Shown here: positions 1 through 6,795 of the stretch, piece after piece
How the letters are laid out: each line of letters begins with the position of its first letter
Numbering within the stretch: the stretch's first letter is position 1
Source of the DNA: Gammaproteobacteria bacterium
Lineage (GTDB): Bacteria; Pseudomonadota; Gammaproteobacteria; Immundisolibacterales; Immundisolibacteraceae
NCBI GenBank assembly: GCA_003645395.1
Contig: QNFC01000008.1
Location: 1 to 21,722, forward strand
Direction of reading: 5' to 3'
DNA: 21,722 nucleotides
Program-made: the position numbers and the translations under genes
The notes under the pieces: model-generated
What the model was told of the DNA's origin: nothing
What the model saw: only the letters and a program-made list of their open reading frames with translations
Database searches by the model: none

Positions 1-711
1 CAGGTAATTTAACAGCGCTACTGCTGCGGGATTCTCTTTGCCGGCCGTTAACAGCACGGCATCCTGTCGAATCGGCGAATACAGCTCAGCGGGCACCACC
101 CATACGGAGCCACTGCGCAGGCGGCCGTCTTCCATTATTTGCGACAGCGCAACAAAACCGATGTCGGCATTGCCGCTGCTGACAAACTGGTAGGTCTGGG
201 CGATGTTCTCTCCCTGTACTAGTTGTCCTGGATGCGCCGGCTCGACCAGCTGCAAATGATCCAGCACTTCCATCGCCGCAACGCCGTAGGGCGCTAACAC
301 TGGGTTAGCAATGGCGAGCTTTCGATAATGACCCTCACTTAGCACCCGCCCTGTTCCATCCACCCGCTCCGGCTCTGCCGACCATAACGCCAGGGCACCG
401 GTCGCATAAGTGAACTGGCTCTGCGCTACCGCTAAACCGGCCTTCACCAGAGCCGCGGGTTTGGTCTGGTCGGCAGATAGAAACAGATCAAAGGGCGCGC
501 CATGGCTAATCTGGGCAAAAAATTTGCCGGAAGAACCAAATATCAGCTTCGCCTGGTGACCTGTCTTTTCTGTGAAATCTGCGGCGACTAATGTCATTGG
601 CTCTCGAAAATTAGACGCCACCACCACCGTTACTTCCGCCGACCGCGCCACCGTGGTCATGCAAGCAAGAAGACTCAATAAAAACTGAAATATTTTTCCG
701 ATCCGCTTCAT
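1..711 (-). CDS. modA: Molybdate ABC transporter substrate-binding protein ModA (3' end outside window)
   Basis: This is the periplasmic binding protein that captures molybdate or tungstate and hands it to the ModB/ModC importer. The reading frame is open from an ATG at 711 to the left window edge, giving 237 codons. The N-terminus MKRIGKIFQFLLSLLACM... followed by AEVTVVVASNF is a Sec signal peptide leading into the ModA family opening. Next come the typical stretches FGSSGKFFAQISHGAPFD, LFLSADQ and, later, GNADIGFVALSQ. The missing C-terminus should be short, since the family is about 250 residues. No strong Shine-Dalgarno is seen before the ATG. modB would be expected beyond the left edge. 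The gene is divergent from the flavin monooxygenase at 883. It looks complete within the window and unrelated to the pilus genes. Family assignment is secure; the ligand (molybdate rather than another oxyanion) is inferred from family resemblance. Confidence 0.9.
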   Translation of the reverse strand, partial: MKRIGKIFQFLLSLLACMTTVARSAEVTVVVASNFREPMTLVAADFTEKTGHQAKLIFGSSGKFFAQISHGAPFDLFLSADQTKPAALVKAGLAVAQSQFTYATGALALWSAEPERVDGTGRVLSEGHYRKLAIANPVLAPYGVAAMEVLDHLQLVEPAHPGQLVQGENIAQTYQFVSSGNADIGFVALSQIMEDGRLRSGSVWVVPAELYSPIRQDAVLLTAGKENPAAVALLNYL

Positions 712-882
712 TAAATCAGGGTGGTAGATAATGGAAGACAAACTGCCAGGAGATTTCCAACAGGTGGCTGAATTATAGAGCACCGCTTTTCATTGCCCGC
801 AGCGGATGCGATAGTTTGCGTTTCGAGCAATTCTTAACCTCACGCACAACCAGCAACACATAACCAGGAAACCGCATCCATC

Positions 883-1881
883 ATGATTCCGCTATCCGTA
901 CTTGACCTCTCCCCCGTTATTGAAGGCGGCGACGCCAGCGACTCCCTACGCAATAGTTTAGATCTGGCCCAACACGTCGAGAAATGGGGTTTCAACCGCT
1001 ATTGGGTCGCGGAGCACCATGGCATGACGGGAATCGCGAGTGCGGCAACATCGGTCGTGATTGGCCACATTGCGGCGGGCACATCAACGATGCGAGTGGG
1101 CGCTGGCGGTATTATGCTGCCCAACCACTCTCCGCTGGTGATTGCAGAACAATTTGGCACCCTGGAATCTCTCTTCCCCGGCCGCATTGACCTGGGTTTA
1201 GGCCGTGCGCCGGGGACCGACCAGGCGACCGCTCAGGCGTTACGCCGGGATTTGAACACTAGCTCGGAGCGTTTTCCGCAAGATGTAATGGAGCTGATGG
1301 CTTACTTTCAACCGGCAGAACCGGGCCAGCGGGTGCGAGCGGTACCGGGGGCGGGCACCAACGTGCCAGTGTGGATTCTCGGCTCCAGTCTGTTCGGCGC
1401 CCAGCTAGCTGCAGAGCTGGGGCTGCCTTATTCGTTTGCGTCGCACTTCGCCCCGGGACAGATGCTGGACGCCATCAAAGTCTATAGAGAAAGGTTTAAA
1501 CCCTCTGTTTATTTGGCGAAACCTTATGTGATGATGGGTTTCAGCGTATTTGCCGCCGATGTTGAGGAAGACGCCCAGTTTCTCGCCAGCTCATGGCAGC
1601 AGGCAATGATCGCCCTGCGCACCGGTCGGCCGGGCAAACTACCGCCGCCAGTGGCCGGATTTCTTGAGAGTCTCAACCCCATGCAACGCTCGATGGTGCA
1701 GGACTCAATCACCTGCGCGGCGATTGGCAATCCAGAGCAAGTTCACGAGCAACTCAGTGCTTTTGTCGAAAAAACCGGTGCAGATGAACTCATCATCACC
1801 TCACAGAGTTACCACCATTCGGCGAGGCTGCGCTCTTATGAAATTGTGGCGGAAGTGGCAACCATGGCTCATTCACAATAA
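883..1881 (+). CDS. LLM-class flavin-dependent monooxygenase, MsnO8/YhbW-like
   Basis: This 332-residue protein belongs to the bacterial luciferase-like superfamily, cytosolic TIM-barrel enzymes that use reduced FMN and oxygen. The opening LSVLDLSPVIEGGDASDSL, then RYWVAEHHGMTGIASAAT and VGAGGIMLPNHSPLVIAEQF, are hallmarks of the YhbW/MsnO8 subgroup. FPGRIDLGLGRAPGTDQ follows the same pattern. The length matches the family, about 330-340 residues. The ATG at 883 has AGGAA about 12 nt upstream and begins exactly at the conserved N-terminus. The gene is single, divergent from modA, and ends just before a strong terminator, so it is its own unit. The physiological substrate is unknown for most of this subgroup and cannot be read from the sequence. 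I see no link to the neighbouring pilus genes. Confidence 0.88.
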   Translation: MIPLSVLDLSPVIEGGDASDSLRNSLDLAQHVEKWGFNRYWVAEHHGMTGIASAATSVVIGHIAAGTSTMRVGAGGIMLPNHSPLVIAEQFGTLESLFPGRIDLGLGRAPGTDQATAQALRRDLNTSSERFPQDVMELMAYFQPAEPGQRVRAVPGAGTNVPVWILGSSLFGAQLAAELGLPYSFASHFAPGQMLDAIKVYRERFKPSVYLAKPYVMMGFSVFAADVEEDAQFLASSWQQAMIALRTGRPGKLPPPVAGFLESLNPMQRSMVQDSITCAAIGNPEQVHEQLSAFVEKTGADELIITSQSYHHSARLRSYEIVAEVATMAHSQ

Positions 1882-1902
1882 GACCTGAATATAGGACAAC
1901 AT

Positions 1903-1934
1903 AAAAAAAGGGCCGGAATTCCGGCCCTTTTTTT
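1903..1934. terminator. Bidirectional rho-independent terminator
   Basis: A perfect palindrome centred between 1918 and 1919: seven A, then the GC-rich stem GGGCCGG, AATT at the centre, CCGGCCC, then seven T. Because A- and T-runs flank both sides, it can terminate transcription in both directions. It sits 21 nt after the stop of the plus-strand monooxygenase and 20 nt after the stop of the minus-strand prepilin, which is where convergent genes need it. Confidence 0.95.
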
Positions 1935-1954
1935 ATTTATTTGCAATATGTCGG

Positions 1955-2620
1955 TTATAGCCCGACGATCACTCCGCCACAATTTTGCTGGGGACTAGCA
2001 AGATTAATACGGTAAGCCGTTGCAGTCGCACAGGCACCGCTGTTGAGGCTACCACCCACCTGAAAGGTTCCACTTCTGGGCAGGCCATCATCAATTTTAC
2101 GATCAATTTCGGCAATAACATTGACTGGCAGCTGCCCACCCGACCAAAGTTCATGACTACTGCCACCGGTGCCACGTGCCTCGCTACCGAATGCGAGCAT
2201 CATTGGTCCGCTAAACGAGTTTGTTAGACAACGATTAGAGGCGCAGGTCCAGTTGGCGGTAGCGCTGCCGCCATCAAAAGCGCCAGTCAAAAACCCGGCT
2301 ACACCGAGTTGTGCCCAAACCTGGCCGGCTTCTCCGCCAGAAGCAACCTGACCATTACCGTTACCATTTCTAATGGTAGTGCCCGCCGGCGGCCTGGGTA
2401 AGTTAACCAGTGCCTGGTTATAGTCGCCCGGTAAAGCGCGATAACGATCCTGAAAGGCGTAATACGCAGCTTTCACTCCGTCTAGCTGATTGATAGTACT
2501 ACGCACCTTGGCGGTTTTTATCAGCTCCTGACCCTTCAATGCTCCGCCCAGTATCAGGCCGATAATGACTAGTACGATTGATATTTCGATCAGAGTAAAA
2601 CCAGTTTGCAGCCGTTTCAT
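1955..2620 (-). CDS. Type IV prepilin, stand-alone (possible major pilin)
   Basis: A 221-residue prepilin. The leader MKRLQTG is short and basic. The prepilin peptidase site is G7/F8 in the motif GFTLIE, with Glu12 as the conserved +5 glutamate of the mature protein. A hydrophobic helix follows (residues 8-30). The body has a YRALPGDYNQA segment, a Gly/Asn-rich stretch (80-100), EIDRKIDDGLPRSG (171-184), and four cysteines (126, 131, 197, 214) that may form two disulfides. I chose the ATG at 2620, preceded by GGGGG at about 8-9 nt, over an in-frame TTG at 2635 that lies inside that ribosome site. The gene is apart from the msh operon, on the other strand, behind a possible sigma-54 promoter. 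It is flanked downstream by a terminator. That isolation suits a highly expressed pilin, but whether it is the major subunit is inference; the prepilin at 20487 is the rival. Confidence 0.88.
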   Translation of the reverse strand: MKRLQTGFTLIEISIVLVIIGLILGGALKGQELIKTAKVRSTINQLDGVKAAYYAFQDRYRALPGDYNQALVNLPRPPAGTTIRNGNGNGQVASGGEAGQVWAQLGVAGFLTGAFDGGSATANWTCASNRCLTNSFSGPMMLAFGSEARGTGGSSHELWSGGQLPVNVIAEIDRKIDDGLPRSGTFQVGGSLNSGACATATAYRINLASPQQNCGGVIVGL

Positions 2621-2654
2621 TTTCGAAACCCCCAAAATATTAATTATAAATTCA

Positions 2655-2669
2655 GCATTAGCGCGGCCA
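2655..2669 (-). promoter_or_regulatory. Candidate sigma-54 (-24/-12) promoter of the prepilin gene
   Basis: On the minus strand the sequence reads CTGGCCGCGCTAATGCTG. It has the invariant GG and GC dinucleotides exactly 10 nt apart, TGGC at the -24 element, and ATGCT against the TTGCW consensus at -12. The predicted start near 2643 leaves a leader of roughly 23 nt before the ATG at 2620. A sigma-54 activator gene (6796-8277) is in the same locus. A perfect TATAAT (minus strand, 2648-2643) overlaps the same region but lacks a -35 box at normal spacing, so a sigma-70 promoter is a weaker alternative. Confidence 0.5.
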
Positions 2670-2813
2670 GGTCAGTGCAACCGCTCCACAGTTGTTCACA
2701 GAGATAAGAACAAGCGGCATACCCATTAACAGCAACCAGCCACTGCCCGTCACTTGCAGTTACTAACGACTAAGCCAGCTTTTTCTTAACGAGAATTTTC
2801 ACAGACTTGAGGA

Positions 2814-3536
2814 TTATTTCGTTTGCAGAGCTTCCAGTCGTTGCAACAGGAACCTTTGCTCGGCGGGGTCTTGCACCACACCGCTTTCAAGCAGACCACC
2901 GAGCATCACGACTGCGGCTTCGTGCTCACCCATATCTTCGCGCAGGAAGATCTCCATCTGCCGTGCCCAGCTGGGAATCGGCAACGCCGGATCGGCGTTG
3001 GTTAGCGCCTGCGCATACTCTAGCGCCAGCGGCAGATCTTTAAGCTGATGGCGCACCACAGTTAATGAGTGCGCCAACCAGCGCCAGCGTCGACCAGGAT
3101 CATCGAGATACTGTCGATAAACCAGCGCGGCCATCAGCCGCTGCCTGTCCGGGTCATTAACTTCACCATAAATTCGGCTAGCTAGTAACAGAGGGTATTG
3201 ACTACGTGGGTCAAGCCGCAAAATTTGCTCTAACCAGGCGACCACAGTTTGATAATCAAGCTGATGGTAAGCAAGACTTAGCCCCGGCTGCGAGTCGAAC
3301 GCTTGCAGCCAGAGTGTTGTCACTCGTGCCACCGGCAGTGGATCGCCACCACCAACCATATTCAGCAACATTGCCGATGGCTCCGGTAACTGCTCCGCCG
3401 TCGCCGTCCAGGGCGCTCGACCAGCGGAGCTGACCAGTTTTAAAACCAACACCAACAGCAGCAAAACAATGAGCGCCTTTGGAGTGCGTCGCCCCGAAGT
3501 TAAACCTCCTGATATCTGCTGACCCCATTCGGACAC
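2814..3536 (-). CDS. Membrane-anchored helical-repeat (TPR-like) protein, partner of the ABC permease
   Basis: I do not recognise a named family. From the GTG at 3536 the product is 240 residues: a short basic N-terminus (RR near 16), one hydrophobic segment (about 20-35, rich in Leu and Val), then a soluble alpha-helical region. By the positive-inside rule the soluble part is periplasmic. From about residue 75 to the end the sequence looks like TPR or related helical repeats, for example VVAWLEQILRLDPRSQYPLL and LALEYAQALTNADPALPI. The GTG is preferred because GAGGTG lies 7 nt upstream; an open frame extends to 3593 but would overlap the permease gene by 53 nt without a better ribosome site. 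The gene begins 4 nt after the permease stop, so the two are almost certainly cotranscribed. The context suggests an accessory subunit of the pilus-linked ABC transporter; this is inference. Confidence 0.72.
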   Translation of the reverse strand: MSEWGQQISGGLTSGRRTPKALIVLLLLVLVLKLVSSAGRAPWTATAEQLPEPSAMLLNMVGGGDPLPVARVTTLWLQAFDSQPGLSLAYHQLDYQTVVAWLEQILRLDPRSQYPLLLASRIYGEVNDPDRQRLMAALVYRQYLDDPGRRWRWLAHSLTVVRHQLKDLPLALEYAQALTNADPALPIPSWARQMEIFLREDMGEHEAAVVMLGGLLESGVVQDPAEQRFLLQRLEALQTK

Positions 3537-3540
3537 GAAA

Positions 3541-4311
3541 TCACACCTCACGGCGATGAAAATCAACCAATGCGGCCAACAATAGCACTCCACAGACTAA
3601 AAACGACTCAGCCATCACCGGCACCAGTTGAGTGACGTCACCGTCTGCGTAAACCAACCAGCTACTCTGGTTATAGCGGCTAAAATTAGGCACGAGCCAG
3701 CTGATCCAGACGACTATCGAACTGTAACTGCCCGCACCAACTGCAGTCGTCATCAACACAAACGGTTCAATAAATCTTGAAAGCAGATAAAACGCCACCG
3801 ACACCAACAAGCTGGCGGCCAGACTGGTAAAAGTAACCGCCACAAATAGCGCAAACAGCGCCATCACTATTAGTTCGCATGCCAGCCCCAACCCCCAGAA
3901 CATCACTTGCGACCAGGGCGCCCACCAGCAGACTACCAACATCGCAAACAGTGCCAGGAAAATGGCATATATCGCACCACCCAACGCACGTCCAACCAGG
4001 TAATGACTTCGTGACAGATTTAAGGCCAGGGTTAGTTCTACCTGGCCATTGCGAATTTCATCATTGAGACTCGCACACCCCTGAACAGTGACAACCGCAA
4101 CCGCCAGCAGGCGCACTAGACCTGCGCTGAGCGCTAATCGAAAAGCATCCTGCTCAATCACTGCCAACTGCGCGATAAACCCGCCAAGCATCATTACCAC
4201 CAGCAACAGCAGCATATACATTCGAGTGACGGAGCTAAAAATTGCGTCACACACAAAGTGATGCGTAATCGTTAAAACTCTAGCTAAAGAAATAATCCTT
4301 CCCTTTTTCAA
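3541..4311 (-). CDS. ABC-2 type transporter permease
   Basis: A 256-residue integral membrane protein with about six hydrophobic helices (near 31-51, 62-80, 112-130, 135-160, 162-205 and 230-250). The cytoplasmic stretch NDEIRNGQVELTLALNLSRS (83-102) matches the coupling region of ABC-2 permeases, where an E..G....L...SR pattern is common. The substrate is not predictable. The matching ATPase is probably the gene at 6069-6794 on the opposite strand, as no other ATP-binding subunit is present. The start is uncertain: I used the TTG at 4311, which has only a weak upstream GGAA. The next in-frame candidates would remove N-terminal residues that precede the first helix and so cost little. The gene is divergent from the kinase at 4405 and shares a 93-nt intergenic region with it, and the helical-repeat protein follows it directly. 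Confidence 0.8.
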   Translation of the reverse strand: MKKGRIISLARVLTITHHFVCDAIFSSVTRMYMLLLLVVMMLGGFIAQLAVIEQDAFRLALSAGLVRLLAVAVVTVQGCASLNDEIRNGQVELTLALNLSRSHYLVGRALGGAIYAIFLALFAMLVVCWWAPWSQVMFWGLGLACELIVMALFALFVAVTFTSLAASLLVSVAFYLLSRFIEPFVLMTTAVGAGSYSSIVVWISWLVPNFSRYNQSSWLVYADGDVTQLVPVMAESFLVCGVLLLAALVDFHRREV

Positions 4312-4404
4312 TCACGTATTCCGGTACCATCATCAAAAGGTCTATTGTCATCCTGACCACCATCGATCCCGGCGCGCAGAAAACCGAGGTGAGGAGTTTT
4401 AGAA
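4312..4404. promoter_or_regulatory. Divergent intergenic region between permease and kinase operons
   Basis: This 93-nt gap must hold the promoters for both the minus-strand permease/helical-repeat pair and the plus-strand kinase/ATPase/regulator operon. A clear ribosome site (GAGGAG, 4391-4396) serves the kinase. I found no convincing -35/-10 pair and no good -24/-12 element on either strand. One GG-N10-GC spacing exists on the minus strand, but without flanking consensus. The placement argues for joint control of the two halves of the transporter. Confidence 0.4.
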
Positions 4405-6072
4405 TTGTTGCACACTGCCCTGACCTATTTCCGACAGAGCCGGCTCGTAAGTCACCTACCGATATTGCTCGGTCTATCACTCTTACCACTACATTTAGCC
4501 GTTTTTACGGCCGATACTCGCGTTATATTGCTGCTTTGGGGCAACAGCCTGCTACTGGCAACTTTATGGTACTTCACCACCAACCTAAGACGCTCAACAC
4601 TCATTACGGCTCTCGTCATGTTTCTGACGATCTGTGCACTAGGTTTTAGCTGGTCATTACAAACGGCGCAAACTGCCTGGTTGTTGTTCCTGGCGGCAAT
4701 TATCACCGGTCGTGCCATTGCAGTGCCCCACGATCCGTTGTTTCGTCTACTCCCCGCCGTGTATTTACTCTCACTTGCTGGTTTTCAAATCTTTTATCCA
4801 GATGGGGAAATGAGCACCGACAACTCTCTGATGGTCAGCGCCCTGTTAAATACTCTTGGCGGCATCGCCTTCATCGCATGTCTGATTCCACTACCAGAGC
4901 CAGCAGACAGGAAAAATACCGACGCAGCTGAACAGACCTCCACAGCACTGACTTTAACGTTTTTCGTGGCTTGTGCTGCACTGATAATGTCAGACGCTTC
5001 TTCAACAGATAATAGTCATATCAAATTAGCCGTAGCAATAATTTCCCTGTTGGCGATGATCACTACCCTGCTCTGGGCCAGCAAGCGGCTAACACCCGAC
5101 AAACAAGGCTATTCCTGGGAATTTAGACAGTGGATGACGCAGACCCTAGATGCGCTCTCCACCATCTCTAATCAGGAAGAGTTTGTCCGCGACAGCATGG
5201 CTCGCCTGGCAACAATGATGCAGCTAAGCGGGATCAACTGGCAGATTGCCGACGTCACTGGAGAGCTGGGAATCATTGGCAGGCAGCGTTTTAGCACCAC
5301 GAGCCCGGCGGGGAAGATAGCGTCCACCGCCGACCAACCCCTGTCAGCCGCTTTCGAACAACAGTTGCAGCTGGCTCTGGAGTTGCTCGGCACCTTAGTA
5401 AAATTTCGTCAACAAGAACAACAACTAAAAACGCAGAACCACCTGCAAAGCATTTACGAAACCGGTGCGCGCATCACCCACGACGTTAAAAACCTGCTGC
5501 AGTCGCTCAACACCCTGACCACCGCAGTAGAGTACAGCAAACCCGAACAGGCCCCCGCACTACAGGAGCTAATACGTAAACAGTTACCACTGATCCGCCA
5601 AAAATTACAAACCACGTTGGAAAAACTGGAGGCTCCTGAAGACGTATCCTCTACTTTTCAGGTTGCCCGTATCTGGTGGGAAAAACTGCGCATGCGTTTC
5701 GAGCCAAACCAGATCGAGTTTCGACTGCAACTAGAAATGGACTATCTGATTCCCCGCGACCTGTTTGACCGGGTTGCGGAAAACTTGCTGGAAAATGCCC
5801 AGCGCAAGCGTCAATCCGAACCCGATATCACCATTCTTATTGAATTAATGGTAACTGAACAACACATCACCCTACGGGTGACGGACAGCGGTTCGCCGGC
5901 ACCGGCAGAAATTACCCAACTACTTTTCAAAGGCCCGGTAGATTCAACTGGTGGCTACGGTATTGCCCTTTATCAATGTGCGACACAAGCAATGAAGCAG
6001 GGATTTCAACTGTCGTTGACCGAAAACGAACAGGGACGGGTGAGCTTCAGTTTGAACGGAGAACTCACTTGA
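4405..6072 (+). CDS. Polytopic membrane sensor histidine kinase (PrsK/PilS-like)
   Basis: A 555-residue sensor kinase, probable partner of the regulator at 6796. Residues 16-225 hold about eight hydrophobic segments. The cytosolic part has a GAF-like stretch (about 240-335), a coiled segment (335-352), and the phosphoacceptor helix with His359 in TGARITHDVKN. The ATPase domain follows: N-box VAENLLENAQRK (457-468), DSG (494-496) and GGYGIAL (516-522). The HDVKN box and many-helix sensor resemble PrsK of PEP-CTERM systems more than PilS, which has six helices and a PAS domain. The TTG at 4405 is supported by GAGGAG about 8 nt upstream; a second TTG follows at 4408. The stop overlaps the start of the ABC ATPase by 3 nt, so translation is probably coupled. 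The stimulus is unknown; a large membrane sensor suggests an envelope or membrane signal. Confidence 0.82.
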   Translation: MLHTALTYFRQSRLVSHLPILLGLSLLPLHLAVFTADTRVILLLWGNSLLLATLWYFTTNLRRSTLITALVMFLTICALGFSWSLQTAQTAWLLFLAAIITGRAIAVPHDPLFRLLPAVYLLSLAGFQIFYPDGEMSTDNSLMVSALLNTLGGIAFIACLIPLPEPADRKNTDAAEQTSTALTLTFFVACAALIMSDASSTDNSHIKLAVAIISLLAMITTLLWASKRLTPDKQGYSWEFRQWMTQTLDALSTISNQEEFVRDSMARLATMMQLSGINWQIADVTGELGIIGRQRFSTTSPAGKIASTADQPLSAAFEQQLQLALELLGTLVKFRQQEQQLKTQNHLQSIYETGARITHDVKNLLQSLNTLTTAVEYSKPEQAPALQELIRKQLPLIRQKLQTTLEKLEAPEDVSSTFQVARIWWEKLRMRFEPNQIEFRLQLEMDYLIPRDLFDRVAENLLENAQRKRQSEPDITILIELMVTEQHITLRVTDSGSPAPAEITQLLFKGPVDSTGGYGIALYQCATQAMKQGFQLSLTENEQGRVSFSLNGELT

Positions 6073-6794
6073 TCAGTGCGGTTGAAATCCTTGACGTAAC
6101 CTTGGGAAACCCGAATCCGCGACTCTCTGAGGTTAATCTTAAGATAGCGAGCGGCGAATACTTTGGTTTAATCGGTATGAACGGGGCAGGCAAAACCTCG
6201 CTGATTAAGTGCATCCTCGATTTTTGCCGCCCTGAACAGGGCGAAATTTCCATTTTTGGACAACCGGCCCATAAGGTTGCAGCACGGGCACCCATTGCCT
6301 ATTTGCCAGAGCGGTTTCAGGCCGCCGCCCATCTTCGTGGTGAACAATTCCTGCGGCGGATAATGCAGCTCTACCAGGTTCCCTATCATCAGGGTGATGC
6401 GCTGGAACTTTTCGATAGCCTGTCGCTTACCCCAACTGCACTGACCTTACCCCTGGGCAAGCACTCTAAAGGCATGGCGCAAAAAATCGGACTAATTGCC
6501 TGCCTGTTGAGCGGCAGGCAGCTGCTCATTCTTGACGAACCGATGAGTGGACTAGACCCCTACGCAAGAGTAAAACTGAAAACATTGCTACAAGCTCGCC
6601 GACACGCCAATACCCCATCGCCGACGCTGGTTTTAAGTTCGCACATGCTGGTCGATGTAGAAACCCTGTGCGACCGAATTGCCATTCTTCACCAGGGCCA
6701 GTTGCAATTTATCGGCTCACCGGCAGAATGTTTACAGCACTTCGCCGCCGACAGCCTGGAAAGCGCTTACATGAACTGCATTACCGGAACCTGA
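6069..6794 (+). CDS. ABC transporter ATP-binding protein
   Basis: A 241-residue cytosolic ATPase subunit with all key motifs: Walker A GMNGAGKT (36-43), signature HSKGMAQK (132-139, a variant of LSGGQ usual in ABC-2 ATPases), Walker B LLILDEP (152-158), D-loop SGLD (160-163) and switch His192 in LVLSSHM. YLPERF (79-84) is typical of ABC-2 exporters. The start is a TTG at 6069, whose last two bases share the kinase stop (TTGA), with GGAG 7 nt upstream. An open frame continues 31 codons further up but lies inside the kinase and has no family resemblance. The gene sits between kinase and regulator, with one base separating it from the latter. Its likely membrane partner is the divergent permease at 3541-4311. 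Together they may form a transporter tied to pilus function, like PilH/PilI of Myxococcus; this pairing is inferred. Confidence 0.87.
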   Translation: MISAVEILDVTLGNPNPRLSEVNLKIASGEYFGLIGMNGAGKTSLIKCILDFCRPEQGEISIFGQPAHKVAARAPIAYLPERFQAAAHLRGEQFLRRIMQLYQVPYHQGDALELFDSLSLTPTALTLPLGKHSKGMAQKIGLIACLLSGRQLLILDEPMSGLDPYARVKLKTLLQARRHANTPSPTLVLSSHMLVDVETLCDRIAILHQGQLQFIGSPAECLQHFAADSLESAYMNCITGT

Positions 6795-6795
6795 C

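Noticed and set aside
5976..6068. 31-codon N-terminal extension of the ABC ATPase
   Set aside because: Lies wholly within the kinase reading frame and has no ABC family resemblance; TTG at 6069 has a good ribosome site.
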